Shown here: in pieces, positions 16,211 through 22,131 of the stretch
Layout: each line of letters starts with the position of its first letter
Numbering within the stretch: position 1 is the stretch's first letter
NCBI GenBank assembly: GCA_037478855.1
Contig: JBBFLY010000049.1
Span: 1-22,131, forward strand
Source of the DNA: Rhabdothermincola sp037478855
GTDB lineage: Bacteria; Actinomycetota; Acidimicrobiia; Acidimicrobiales; Acidimicrobilacustridaceae
Direction: 5' to 3'
DNA: 22,131 bases
Made by a program: the position numbers and the translations under genes
Notes under the pieces: generated by a model
The model's input: the letters and a program-made list of their open reading frames with translations, nothing else
The model's database searches: none
What the model was told of the DNA's origin: nothing

Positions 16211-16804
16211 TCAGGAGCTCGCCCCGGCCCCGACCGCTTCGTCGGCCTCGTGGCGCTCGTCGGTCCGGATCGCCTCGACCTGGAAGTCGAGCGTGACCTT
16301 CTCGCCGACGAGCACTCCCCCGGTGTCCAGTGGGGTGTTCCAGGTCAGACCCCACTCACGCCGGTCGATCGTCGTCGTCCCCTCCAGACCGATGCGCTGG
16401 TTGCCGAACGGGTCCTTCACCGCGCCGGTGTAGGTCAGCTCGAACGAGACGGGACGGGTGACGTCTCTGATGGTGAGGTCACCGGTGACCCGGAAGCGGT
16501 CATCGCCGAGTGGCTCGACGGAGGTCGACACGAAGCGGATCTCCGGGTAGTGCTCGACGTCGAGGAAGTCGGCGCTGCGCAGGTGCCCGTCACGATCGGC
16601 GTTGCGGGTGTCGATGCTCGCCGCATCGATGGTCAGCTCCAGCGAGGACCGTGAGGGATCTTCGGCGTCGAGGTACCCGGATCCGCTGAAGCGGCTGAAC
16701 GACCCGCGGACCTTGGAGATCATGGCGTGGCGGACCGCGAAGCCGATGTCGGTGTGGCTGGGATCGATGGCGTAGTGCCCGGTCGAGCTCGCGGGGATGG
16801 ACAT
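16211..16804 (-). CDS. YceI family isoprenoid-binding-like protein
   Basis: 197 residues with the YceI lipocalin-like beta barrel. Family landmarks are the N-terminal YAIDPSHTDIGFAVRHAMISKVRGSFSRFSG (written here in parts: YAIDPSHTDIGF, then VRHAMISKVRGSF), the middle SADFLDVEHYPEIRF, and GDLTIRDVTRPV, ending with the DRREWGLTWN strand. Homologues bind polyisoprenoids or lipids such as octaprenyl pyrophosphate; some are stress-induced. Unlike periplasmic YceI there is no signal peptide, so this one is cytoplasmic, as commonly seen in actinobacteria. The ATG at 16804 is preceded by GGAGG with a six-base gap. It is transcribed divergently from a MarR-family gene and is the likely target of that regulator. 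The C-terminal 20 residues are a charged, non-conserved tail. Confidence 0.92.
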   Translation of the reverse strand: MSIPASSTGHYAIDPSHTDIGFAVRHAMISKVRGSFSRFSGSGYLDAEDPSRSSLELTIDAASIDTRNADRDGHLRSADFLDVEHYPEIRFVSTSVEPLGDDRFRVTGDLTIRDVTRPVSFELTYTGAVKDPFGNQRIGLEGTTTIDRREWGLTWNTPLDTGGVLVGEKVTLDFQVEAIRTDERHEADEAVGAGASS

Positions 16805-16835
16805 GTCGCACCTCCAGGGGCAGGACAGCTACATG

Positions 16836-16849
16836 GTTGACATGTCATC
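16836..16849. promoter_or_regulatory. MarR-type operator, box 1
   Basis: GTTGA-N4-TCATC, containing the perfect palindrome TGACATGTCA. It includes a TTGACA (16837-16842) suitable as a -35 for marR and lies over the possible -10 of yceI. Near-identical to the box 22 bp away. Confidence 0.6.
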
Positions 16850-16857
16850 CAACGGTG

Positions 16858-16871
16858 GTTGATCTGTCAAC
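16858..16871. promoter_or_regulatory. MarR-type operator, box 2
   Basis: GTTGA-N4-TCAAC, a perfect 5-bp dyad. Its reverse strand has TTGACA (16870-16865), a suitable -35 for yceI, with TGACAT 17 bases on as a possible -10. Spacing of 22 bp from box 1 puts both on the same helix face. Confidence 0.6.
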
Positions 16872-16892
16872 TATTCCCGGTCGCTTAGGCTC

Positions 16893-17390
16893 ATGGGGGT
16901 GGGAGCAGGGTCACCGCGGTGGTTGGACGACCGGGAGCAGCGGGCGTGGTCCTCGCTGCAGCTGATGCACCTCCGCCTCGACGCCGCCCTGGCGCGCCAG
17001 CTGCTGCGGGACTCCGGCCTGTCGCTGCAGGACTACGTGGTGCTGGTGGCGCTCACCGGCGCACCCGAGGGCAGGATGCGGGCGTTCGAGCTGGGGCGGT
17101 TGCTCGGGTGGGAGAAGAGCCGGCTCTCCCATCACCTGACCCGGATGGCCCAACGGGGCCTCGTGGCGCGCGAGCTGTGCGAGGTCGACCGGCGGGGGGC
17201 TTGGGTGGTGGTCACGCCGGAGGGTCGCAGGGCGATCGAGGCGGCCGCGCCCGGGCACGTGGCTGAGGTCCGCCGCCTGTTCGTCGACCGGCTCAGCCCC
17301 CGTGAGCTGGACACCATCGCCGCCGTCGCCGAGCGGGTGCTCGCGGTGCTCGACGCCGAGGAGGGGAAGGGCGCGCCGCCAGGACCGTGA
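16893..17390 (+). CDS. MarR family transcriptional regulator
   Basis: 165 residues. The winged helix-turn-helix runs from about 45 to 115: LSLQDYVVLVALTGAP, then RAFELGRLLGWEKSRLSHHLTRMAQRGLVARE as recognition helix region (given in pieces as RAFELGRLLGWEKSRLS and HHLTRMAQRGLV) and the wing DRRGAWVVVTPEGRRAI. N- and C-terminal helices form the dimer interface. MarR proteins are dimers that usually repress a divergent gene and themselves, with release by a small ligand. Two identical-spaced dyads lie between it and yceI, so it probably controls both. The ligand is unknown. There is no clear Shine-Dalgarno; GTG at 16899 is an alternative start. Confidence 0.9.
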   Translation: MGVGAGSPRWLDDREQRAWSSLQLMHLRLDAALARQLLRDSGLSLQDYVVLVALTGAPEGRMRAFELGRLLGWEKSRLSHHLTRMAQRGLVARELCEVDRRGAWVVVTPEGRRAIEAAAPGHVAEVRRLFVDRLSPRELDTIAAVAERVLAVLDAEEGKGAPPGP

Positions 17391-17395
17391 GCCCG

Positions 17396-17411
17396 GCCCG
17401 GTCATCCGGGT
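17396..17411. terminator. Short hairpin between convergent genes
   Basis: CCCGG-TCAT-CCGGG just after the marR stop, extendable by a G-T pair. No T tract follows. It may be a weak bidirectional terminator in the 89-base convergent gap. Confidence 0.25.
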
Positions 17412-17479
17412 CGGAGGGGCGGCGTCCGTCGGAGGGGCGCGTCCAGCCCGGTCACCGCCGCACCTGGCGGCAGGCGCGC

Positions 17480-17788
17480 TCAGCCCCGCCCGAGCAGGCG
17501 ATCGAGGTCGAGACGGGTCTCGGAGCTGGCCAGCTGCCGGATGGCCTCGGGGAGCTGCTCGTAGGGGAGCGCGCCGTTCTCTGCGAGCGCCAGCTCGTGG
17601 GGATCGAGGCCCAGCTGGGCGGCGAAGGTGGATCGATCGACGCCCGCGCCGCCTCGAACGGCCAGCGCAACGGCTCCCGCCCCGGGGAAGGGGGCACCCT
17701 CCCGGGCGAGCCGCTCCGCGAGCCGTTCGCATAGACGGGTCACGTCGGTTGCCCAGCCCTCGGCGCTCATCATCATCGTGGTGCTCAT
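17480..17788 (-). CDS. Small HTH-like protein coupled to the sigma-like gene
   Basis: 102 residues, not a family I can name with confidence. Residues about 50-88 (VDRSTFAAQLGLDPHELALAENG followed by PYEQLPEAIRQLA, given in two pieces) resemble an XRE/lambda-repressor-type helix-turn-helix: Ala-x-x-Leu-Gly-Leu, a Glu-Asn-Gly turn and Leu-Pro. Residues 8-35 form a charged amphipathic helix. The C-terminus ends soon after, so only part of a normal HTH bundle is present. The start is ATG 17788 because it overlaps the preceding stop (ATGA); ATG 17800 is an alternative lying within the upstream gene. Translational coupling suggests it works with the sigma-like protein, perhaps as an accessory or antagonist. 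That role is inference. Confidence 0.65.
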   Translation of the reverse strand: MSTTMMMSAEGWATDVTRLCERLAERLAREGAPFPGAGAVALAVRGGAGVDRSTFAAQLGLDPHELALAENGALPYEQLPEAIRQLASSETRLDLDRLLGRG

Positions 17789-18447
17789 GCGGCGAGGCAT
17801 CCTCGCTCGCTGAGTGCACGGTACCGGTTGTCGACCCGGATGAGACGGCGGAGCTGATCCCGCATGCGCTTCGCGATCTGGCGGACGTTCTCGGCGGTCA
17901 GACCGAACTGGGAGCCCACGGTGTGGGAGGGGCTCGGGTCGCCGTTCGCCTGCTGTGCCAGGTACTCGTGGAACACCCGCCGATCACGCTCCGAGCCGAC
18001 CTCGTCGACCGCGCGGCAGAACAGCTCGAAGTCCGCGTCGCGGGCGCGCAGCGCCTCGTAGTCGATGTCGGGCGTGTCGGAGCCGCCGGCGACCGGGCCG
18101 CGCTCGACCAGGTCGAAACGGTCGGGATCGAGCGCGACGGTGGCATGGCCGATGCCGCGCACGACGACGCTTCGGATGGCCGAGCGGGCCCACACCCAGG
18201 GCAGCGCGCCGGTCCGGTCCCAGCCAGCGGCCCGGCGGAACAGGTCGATGGCGGCGTCCTGCACCAGCCCGTCGAGCTCGTCACGGTCACGGAGCAGGTC
18301 CGTTCGACCGAGCTCGCGAAGCACCCGCCGAACCTCCCGGGCGAGTGCTGTGCCGAAGTGCTCGATGAACGGGAACAGCGCGGCAGCGTCACCATCGGCC
18401 ATGGCGGCCATCAGCTTCTCCAGCAGCAGACGGTCGTCTCGATTCAC
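17785..18447 (-). CDS. Sigma-70-like (ECF-type) factor
   Basis: 220 residues. Residues about 18-98 resemble sigma region 2: LFPFIEHFGTALAREVRR, then ELDGLVQDAAIDLFRRA (compare the family pattern for entry into the core-binding helix) and WVWARSAIRSVVVR. Residues about 150-203 resemble region 4 with a helix-turn-helix, SHTVGSQFGLTAENVRQIAKRM then RDQLRRLI. Length suits an ECF factor. It is divergent from textbook ECF factors, for example in lacking a clear DDxxQ-like motif, so it may be a distinct lineage. Start: GTG at 18447 with GGAAGGAG just upstream; ATGs further 5' (to 18540) have no such site. It is followed by a coupled small HTH-like gene and no recognisable anti-sigma membrane protein. 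Confidence 0.7.
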   Translation of the reverse strand: MNRDDRLLLEKLMAAMADGDAAALFPFIEHFGTALAREVRRVLRELGRTDLLRDRDELDGLVQDAAIDLFRRAAGWDRTGALPWVWARSAIRSVVVRGIGHATVALDPDRFDLVERGPVAGGSDTPDIDYEALRARDADFELFCRAVDEVGSERDRRVFHEYLAQQANGDPSPSHTVGSQFGLTAENVRQIAKRMRDQLRRLIRVDNRYRALSERGCLAA

Positions 18448-18480
18448 GATGCTCCTTCCGGACAGGGGGCTCGTGGCCCG

Positions 18481-18502
18481 CCGATGACCCCCGCATCGGG
18501 GG
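18481..18502 (-). promoter_or_regulatory. Hairpin in the leader of the sigma-like gene
   Basis: CCCCCG-CAT-CGGGGG at 18488-18502 is a perfect six-pair stem, and an alternative pairing CCGATG with CATCGG (18481-18486 with 18494-18499) overlaps it. It lies 34 or more bases before the GTG and could modulate expression. Confidence 0.3.
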
Positions 18503-18535
18503 CTGTCCAGATCATGCGGAGGAGCAGGGACAAGT

Positions 18536-18554
18536 TTCATCGTTGTGATTCATC
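18536..18554 (-). promoter_or_regulatory. GATGAA direct repeat upstream of sigma-like gene
   Basis: On the minus strand GATGAA occurs twice with a 13-bp period in a local AT-rich pocket, about 90 bases upstream of the GTG start. It may be part of the promoter or a regulator site. Nothing else is seen in the 18541-18632 gap. Confidence 0.3.
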
Positions 18555-18632
18555 AAAGGGGGCGCGTCGTCAGCTGCGGATGGGTGCCGGCCGTGGGTAC
18601 AGACAGGTGCTGACGGGAGCGGACGGGGCCAG

Positions 18633-20270
18633 TCAGGGGCGCGCCGGTCGCTCGGCGGGGGTCAGATTGAGCCGGGCGGCGAGACGATCTGGTGCGACGA
18701 CCATCAGCTCGGAGACGGCCCGGCTGAGGCCGATGTAGAGCAGGGCGTCGCTCACGTCGTCGCTCGTGGTCACGAAGATGACGGTGTCGGACTCGAGGCC
18801 CTTCGCCCGGTGGACGTTCTCGCACACCACCCGCCCGTCGGTGCGGTCCTCCCAGTTGACGAGCCCGAGCTCGGCTCGCAGGCGGTCTCGCAGCGCGCTG
18901 GCGACGGTCTCGACCAGCACGGAGCTCGGGGGTCGCTGCTCGACCTCGAGCAGCCGGGTGAGCTCGCCGCTCACCGCGCCGACCGCGGCGGCGGGGTTGC
19001 CAGCTTCGATCGGCACCCAGCGCACCGCGGTGGATTCCGGTCCCCGCATCGGCGCAGCGGCACCGTTGAGGAACCGGCGGAGGAGACGGGCGATGCCGTG
19101 GGTGTTGCGGCAGTTGGTGAGCAGCTCGCAGCGGCACCAGCCGTCTGCCGCGAGGGGGACGGTGAAGCCGCGCTGGTAGATCTGCTGGGCTTCGTCCGCG
19201 ACCATCAGGAGCCGTCGGGGTCCGTCGGGGTCGAGCAGGGTGGCGAGCTGCGCGATCCACGCCGGGCTGAAGTCCTGGGCTTCGTCGATGATGATCGTGT
19301 CGAACCGCTCGGTGATCTCGTGCCAGTGGCGCAGGAGGTGTCCGACGGCGGTGACGTTCCACCACTCGTCGCCGGCGTCAGCTGGTGGCTCGAGCGGGGG
19401 CATCCCGTCGAGGTCGAAGCCGAGGGTGAGGAACGCTCCGATGCGAACCGCCTCGTCCTCGGGCAGGCGGCTTCGGATGTCTGCGGCGAGCGGTTCGTTG
19501 TAACAGGTGAGAAGGACCCGCTCACCGCGCCCGTACGCTCGCCTGGCCCATGCGGTGGCGAGTCGGGTCTTGCCCGTTCCCGCGGCCCCGGTGACCACGA
19601 CGCGCTGGTTCTGGTCGAGGGTCTCGAGCGCACGGACCTGGTCGGCGGAGATCTCGTCGAGTCGGCGTCGAGCGGTGCGGGCTCTGGCGTGCGGATCCCA
19701 GGCGAACTGCACGTCAGGGCGGAGCACGGCGACGATGGCCTCGACCTCGCGGGCGTCGAGGGGACGGTTGCCCCAGCGGTCCAGCATGAGTCGCTCGATC
19801 GCATCGAAGGGGTCCTCGAGGTCGACGGCGGTGAGGATCTGCGCGCGGCCCACGTCGGGTGGCAGGTTGCCGGTGAGCTCGGTGGTGTTCGGCAGCGCGA
19901 TGCCGTACTCCACGTTGAGGTGCTTGAGCGACGGGATCTCCTGGCGCAGCCGAGTGCGGAGCGCGTAGGCGTTGATGCGGGCCTGGGCGATCGGTGGTGG
20001 GTCGAGCGCGAGGCCGTTCGGGTCCCGCCACACGCCGTCGTCGATGAGGACCCGATGGCCCTTGACCTCGATGTCGACGACGCCGAACGACTCGTGGACC
20101 GCCACGACGTCGAGCTCGTAGTCGCGCTCGTCTCGCAGCTCGACCTTGGGGAGGAGGAGCCATCCGTCGGTGAGACCGTCACGGAGGATCTCGACCACCC
20201 GCCGCTCCGCCTCGTTGTGCAGCATCGAGAGGGGGAAGTCCTCGGGGACAAGCGTTCCCATGGTCGACAA
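18633..20270 (-). CDS. NERD-domain nuclease fused to superfamily 1 helicase
   Basis: 545 residues. Residues about 18-130 resemble a NERD (PD-(D/E)xK-like) nuclease with ELDVVAV (Asp54) and VDIEVKG (Glu68, Lys70), the three acidic/basic residues expected of the active site. Residues about 205-530 are a UvrD/Rep-type helicase: Walker A GAAGTGKT (228-235), Walker B IIIDEAQD (326-333), motif III VADEAQQIYQR (357-367), motif IV LLTNCRNT (383-390), then VHRAKGLESDTVIF (487-500) and YIGLSRAVSEL (512-522). It is shorter than UvrD, without the full 2B domain. Such proteins occur widely in actinobacteria with an unsettled role in DNA or RNA repair or defence. Start: ATG at 20270 or 20261. It stands alone, and no partner gene is in the same operon with evident relation. 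Confidence 0.85.
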   Translation of the reverse strand: MSTMGTLVPEDFPLSMLHNEAERRVVEILRDGLTDGWLLLPKVELRDERDYELDVVAVHESFGVVDIEVKGHRVLIDDGVWRDPNGLALDPPPIAQARINAYALRTRLRQEIPSLKHLNVEYGIALPNTTELTGNLPPDVGRAQILTAVDLEDPFDAIERLMLDRWGNRPLDAREVEAIVAVLRPDVQFAWDPHARARTARRRLDEISADQVRALETLDQNQRVVVTGAAGTGKTRLATAWARRAYGRGERVLLTCYNEPLAADIRSRLPEDEAVRIGAFLTLGFDLDGMPPLEPPADAGDEWWNVTAVGHLLRHWHEITERFDTIIIDEAQDFSPAWIAQLATLLDPDGPRRLLMVADEAQQIYQRGFTVPLAADGWCRCELLTNCRNTHGIARLLRRFLNGAAAPMRGPESTAVRWVPIEAGNPAAAVGAVSGELTRLLEVEQRPPSSVLVETVASALRDRLRAELGLVNWEDRTDGRVVCENVHRAKGLESDTVIFVTTSDDVSDALLYIGLSRAVSELMVVAPDRLAARLNLTPAERPARP

Positions 20271-20320
20271 GCTTGGCGGATCACAGCGTGCGCCAGCGCC
20301 GGGGATGCGGGTGGCGACGG

Positions 20321-20965
20321 CTACTGGAGGACCTGCACGTCAACGGTCCAGCTCTGGCCGGTGATGTCGAGGTAGAAGGTGCCCGTCTCGTAGATGTAGG
20401 TCTCGCCGCTGGTCGATCCGATCTCGTTGACGAGCAGCTCGCCGAAGGGGTCGCTCCCGTCGACCGGAACGAGCTGCACGATGTCGTTGAACTGACCGGT
20501 GAACCGGTAGACGAGCTTGGCGCTCCCGGCTGGGGTGCCGGCGGGGATGGTGAAGGGGGCGGTCTTGACCGTTCCGGTCCCCGAGAGGTGGAAGATCGTC
20601 CGCCACTCGGGCGGGGGCGGCGGTTCGGTCGTCGTTGGAGCGGTTGTGGTGGTGGGAGCCGTGGTGGTCGTGGTCGTCGGTTGCCGAGTCGTGGTGGTGG
20701 CCTGCTCCCGGGTCGTGGTGTTGGTGACCGATGCGGTGTCGGCCTCACCTGGTTCTCTGCCGCTGGCTGCAGCACCGATGCCGATCCCGACGAGGAGGAA
20801 CAACATCGCCCCGAGGACCAACCAGATCCAGTGCAGCGACACCCGGCCGCGGGTCGTTCGGCGGGCGAACGTGTCCGTCTCCCCTGGTGATGACAGCGGA
20901 GGTGGAGAGAATGGCGGGTTTGGTGGACCGCCGAGCGGTGGGGGTGGGGGAGGTAGGTCGCTCAT
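20321..20965 (-). CDS. Membrane-anchored protein with Pro-rich N-terminus and Thr-rich linker
   Basis: 214 residues of unknown function. The first 30 residues are Pro-rich (cytoplasmic). One transmembrane helix lies at about 46-68 (WIWLVLGAMLFLLVGIGIG). A Thr/Ala/Pro linker runs from 80 to 120. A small, probably beta-sandwich extracytoplasmic domain runs from 121 to 214 (TAPFTIPAG, then LVYRFTGQF and ETGTFYLDITGQSWTVDV). Thr-rich linkers of this sort are common in acidimicrobial surface proteins and are probably glycosylated or wall-spanning. Topology is N-in, C-out. Start: ATG at 20965 with AGGAGT five bases upstream. The domain resembles those of small lipoprotein-like C-terminal modules, but I do not recognise a function. 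A 50-base gap separates it from the downstream helicase gene, so the two may be co-transcribed. Confidence 0.75.
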   Translation of the reverse strand: MSDLPPPPPPLGGPPNPPFSPPPLSSPGETDTFARRTTRGRVSLHWIWLVLGAMLFLLVGIGIGAAASGREPGEADTASVTNTTTREQATTTTRQPTTTTTTAPTTTTAPTTTEPPPPPEWRTIFHLSGTGTVKTAPFTIPAGTPAGSAKLVYRFTGQFNDIVQLVPVDGSDPFGELLVNEIGSTSGETYIYETGTFYLDITGQSWTVDVQVLQ

Positions 20966-21212
20966 CGGTGACTCCTGGGGGATGTGGGACCCGGGGGCGG
21001 GTCTGGCCTCTCGATCTCCAGGTACCGGCTCGCTGTGACACTTAGGGTCGGTCGTAGGTGCACCCGTGTGGTGGTGAGGCCCAGCTTCCTGGCGCCGGAG
21101 CAGCTCGACTCACGTAGGTGCACCCGCGCGGTGGTGAGGCCCTCGTTCGTGGGGGCCACAGCTGGTGGCCCAGGGCCTGGACGATGGCATCTTGGATGGT
21201 AGGTTTCGTGCC
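20966..21212. promoter_or_regulatory. Divergent intergenic region with the repeats
   Basis: 247 bases without a supported gene. It carries the two 30-bp repeats and, at its right end, a possible promoter for vapB. An open frame running through it on the minus strand is repeat-derived and lacks coding features. Confidence 0.5.
21053..21142. repeat. Two copies of a 30-bp direct repeat, 60-bp period
   Basis: Copies at 21053-21082 and 21113-21142 match at 28 of 30 positions and are separated by a 30-bp unrelated spacer. Each starts CGTAGGTGCACC and has the palindrome GGTGCACC plus a GGTGGTG stretch. It may be an operator pair or a partial tandem duplication. Two copies are too few and too unequal to be called a CRISPR. 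Confidence 0.85.
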
Positions 21213-21213
21213 A
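21200..21213 (+). promoter_or_regulatory. Possible leaderless promoter of vapB
   Basis: TAGGTT at 21200-21205 lies seven bases before the ATG at 21213 and there is no Shine-Dalgarno. A -10 of the TANNNT form ending seven bases ahead of the start is the arrangement of leaderless actinobacterial transcripts. No -35 is seen. Confidence 0.4.
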
Positions 21214-21458
21214 TGCGTACGACCATCGACCGTGCCGGGCGGGTGGTCGTCCCCAAAGTCATCCGCGAGCGCTTGGGGATCGATGCCGGGGGTGAGGTCG
21301 AGATCGTCGAGCGGGGAGGCGTGATCGAGATCTCCCCGGTCGCTGCCGCGGTCGACGTCGTCGACCGGCCCGGAGGGCCGGTGGCGGTCGCTCGGCAACC
21401 CCTGCCGCCGCTCACCGACGACGACGTGCTCGAGACCATCGACCGGTCTCGCCGGTGA
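21213..21458 (+). CDS. vapB: AbrB/MazE-type antitoxin
   Basis: 81 residues. The N-terminal half is a swapped-hairpin AbrB domain: MRTTIDRAGRVVVPKVIRE, then RLGIDAGGEVEIVE and VIEISPV. The C-terminal 30 residues (RQPLPPLTDDDVLETIDRSRR) are the likely toxin-binding tail. It should bind its own promoter as part of the VapBC complex and neutralise the toxin. Start: ATG at 21213 begins exactly at the AbrB domain; ATG at 21165 is in frame but adds unrelated sequence. The stop overlaps the toxin GTG (GTGA), typical of toxin-antitoxin pairs. Confidence 0.88.
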   Translation: MRTTIDRAGRVVVPKVIRERLGIDAGGEVEIVERGGVIEISPVAAAVDVVDRPGGPVAVARQPLPPLTDDDVLETIDRSRR

Positions 21459-21874
21459 CCGCGGTCGATACCAGCGTCGTCGTGCCGGGTCTGCTGTCTT
21501 GGCACGAGCAGCACGAGCAATGCCGTGTCGCCCTCGTCGGCTCGTCGATCCCGGCCCACGCGCTCATCGAGTCGTACTCGGTCATGACCCGCCTGCCATC
21601 TCCCCACCGGGTCGAGGGCTCCGTTGCCCGAACGCTGCTGCAGGCCTGGTTCAGCCCCGAGCAGGTCATCCCCGCTTCCTCACGCCTCCAACGCCACATC
21701 GTCCAGCGGGCAGAGGCGCTCGATCTCGAAGGGGGTGCGGTCTACGACGCGCTCATCGCGCTCACCGCGGCGAGCCGCGACGAGCTGTTGCTCACCCGCG
21801 ATGCCCGCGCCGCGCGCACGTATGAGGCTCTGGGGGTTCGGTTCGAGCTCCTCGACGATCGCCGGCGTGGGTAA
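21455..21874 (+). CDS. vapC: PIN-domain ribonuclease toxin
   Basis: 139 residues of the PIN fold. The acidic active-site residues are in place: Asp5 (AVDTSVVV), Glu39 (HALIESYSV), Asp98 (GAVYDALIA) and Asp116 (LLTRD). VapC toxins cleave tRNA or rRNA when freed from the antitoxin. The start is a GTG at 21455 overlapping the vapB stop by four bases. Length and motif spacing are normal, so it looks functional. Flanking sequence shows no transposon or integrase, but such modules are often acquired horizontally. Confidence 0.9.
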   Translation: MTAVDTSVVVPGLLSWHEQHEQCRVALVGSSIPAHALIESYSVMTRLPSPHRVEGSVARTLLQAWFSPEQVIPASSRLQRHIVQRAEALDLEGGAVYDALIALTAASRDELLLTRDARAARTYEALGVRFELLDDRRRG

Positions 21875-22131
21875 GCCAGCTGGTCCGGGTGATCAGGCTC
21901 TGCCCTGCGCCGCGCTGGCGGCCACCCACGCGACAATCAACCCGTCACGAGCACACGGCTCCGTCCCCGCTCAGTCGCGTAGGGCCACCAACCAACACCT
22001 CGCACGCGCGCGTAGCGTTCAACACAGCAGGGGCTCCTCGGACTCGACGACTTGGACATCGCCAAGTTGAGACTGCGCGGTTTCATGGGGTGAGGGTGGC
22101 TGGTCTCGGTGGTGATGATCGTATGGCGGGG
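21875..22131. other. Terminal 257 bases, no gene found
   Basis: Nothing I can support: no ORF with coding features, and no recognisable RNA or repeat. The window ends before any next gene can be judged. Confidence 0.6.

Noticed and set aside
17302..18738. 478-codon plus-strand frame across the sigma-like region
   Set aside because: Low-complexity translation. The minus-strand genes have a good RBS, coupling overlap and fold-like sequence.
18810..20375. 521-codon plus-strand frame opposite the helicase
   Set aside because: Shadow of a gene with complete helicase motifs on the other strand.
21053..21142. Minimal CRISPR array
   Set aside because: Only two copies, with mismatches, no third unit on either side and no cas gene in the window.
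21624..22070. Frame overlapping vapC and running into the end region
   Set aside because: Ser/Arg-rich shadow of vapC without a domain.

Overview
The window is about 70% GC with tightly packed, overlapping genes. It looks like a chromosomal piece of a free-living actinobacterium. The acidimicrobial branch is a reasonable guess: it has a single-chain pyruvate:ferredoxin oxidoreductase, an NnaR-type regulator, AC-N9-AC (GlnR-like) boxes, and a Pro-rich/TM/Thr-rich-linker surface protein. This is inferred from gene content, not from a marker gene.

Layout. (1) 36-4693, plus strand: nifJ, followed with a TGATG overlap by a dihydroorotate-dehydrogenase-like flavoprotein that lacks the usual catalytic loop. 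A 12-bp inverted repeat then separates it from the next gene. (2) 4866-13655: a nitrate assimilation locus. The HemD/winged-helix regulator nnaR (plus) converges on a five-gene minus-strand operon narK-nirB-nirD-dmsBC fusion-nasA, in which every junction is a 1- to 4-base start/stop overlap. NarK imports nitrate or nitrite, NasA reduces nitrate to nitrite, NirBD reduces nitrite to ammonium, and the DmsB-DmsC-like fusion probably carries electrons from membrane quinol to NasA. nirB is broken only by a run of ten Ns. The flanks of the run share 7 bases, and collapsing them restores one 821-codon frame. (3) 13656-13873: a divergent promoter region with two three-half-site AC-N9-AC-N9-AC arrays of GlnR type. 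(4) 13874-16182: a class III PLP enzyme and an aminoglycoside-phosphotransferase-fold kinase, coupled by a GTGA overlap; they may form a kinase/phospho-lyase pair. (5) 16211-17390: yceI and a marR-type gene, divergent, around two matching palindromic boxes 22 bp apart. (6) 17480-18447: a small sigma-factor-like gene overlapping a 102-residue HTH-like gene. (7) 18633-20270: a NERD nuclease plus superfamily 1 helicase protein. (8) 20321-20965: a membrane-anchored Thr-rich-linker protein. (9) 21053-21142: two copies of a 30-bp repeat at 60-bp period. (10) 21213-21874: a VapBC-type toxin-antitoxin pair. The last 257 bases hold no gene I can support.

The best-integrated story is nitrogen assimilation: transporter, both reductases, a membrane electron-transfer module, a dedicated regulator, and matching operator-like sites before both transcription units. 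The least described parts are the quinol-linked assimilatory nitrate reductase arrangement, the kinase/PLP pair, and the sigma-like/HTH pair. I saw no rRNA, tRNA, insertion sequence or CRISPR array.
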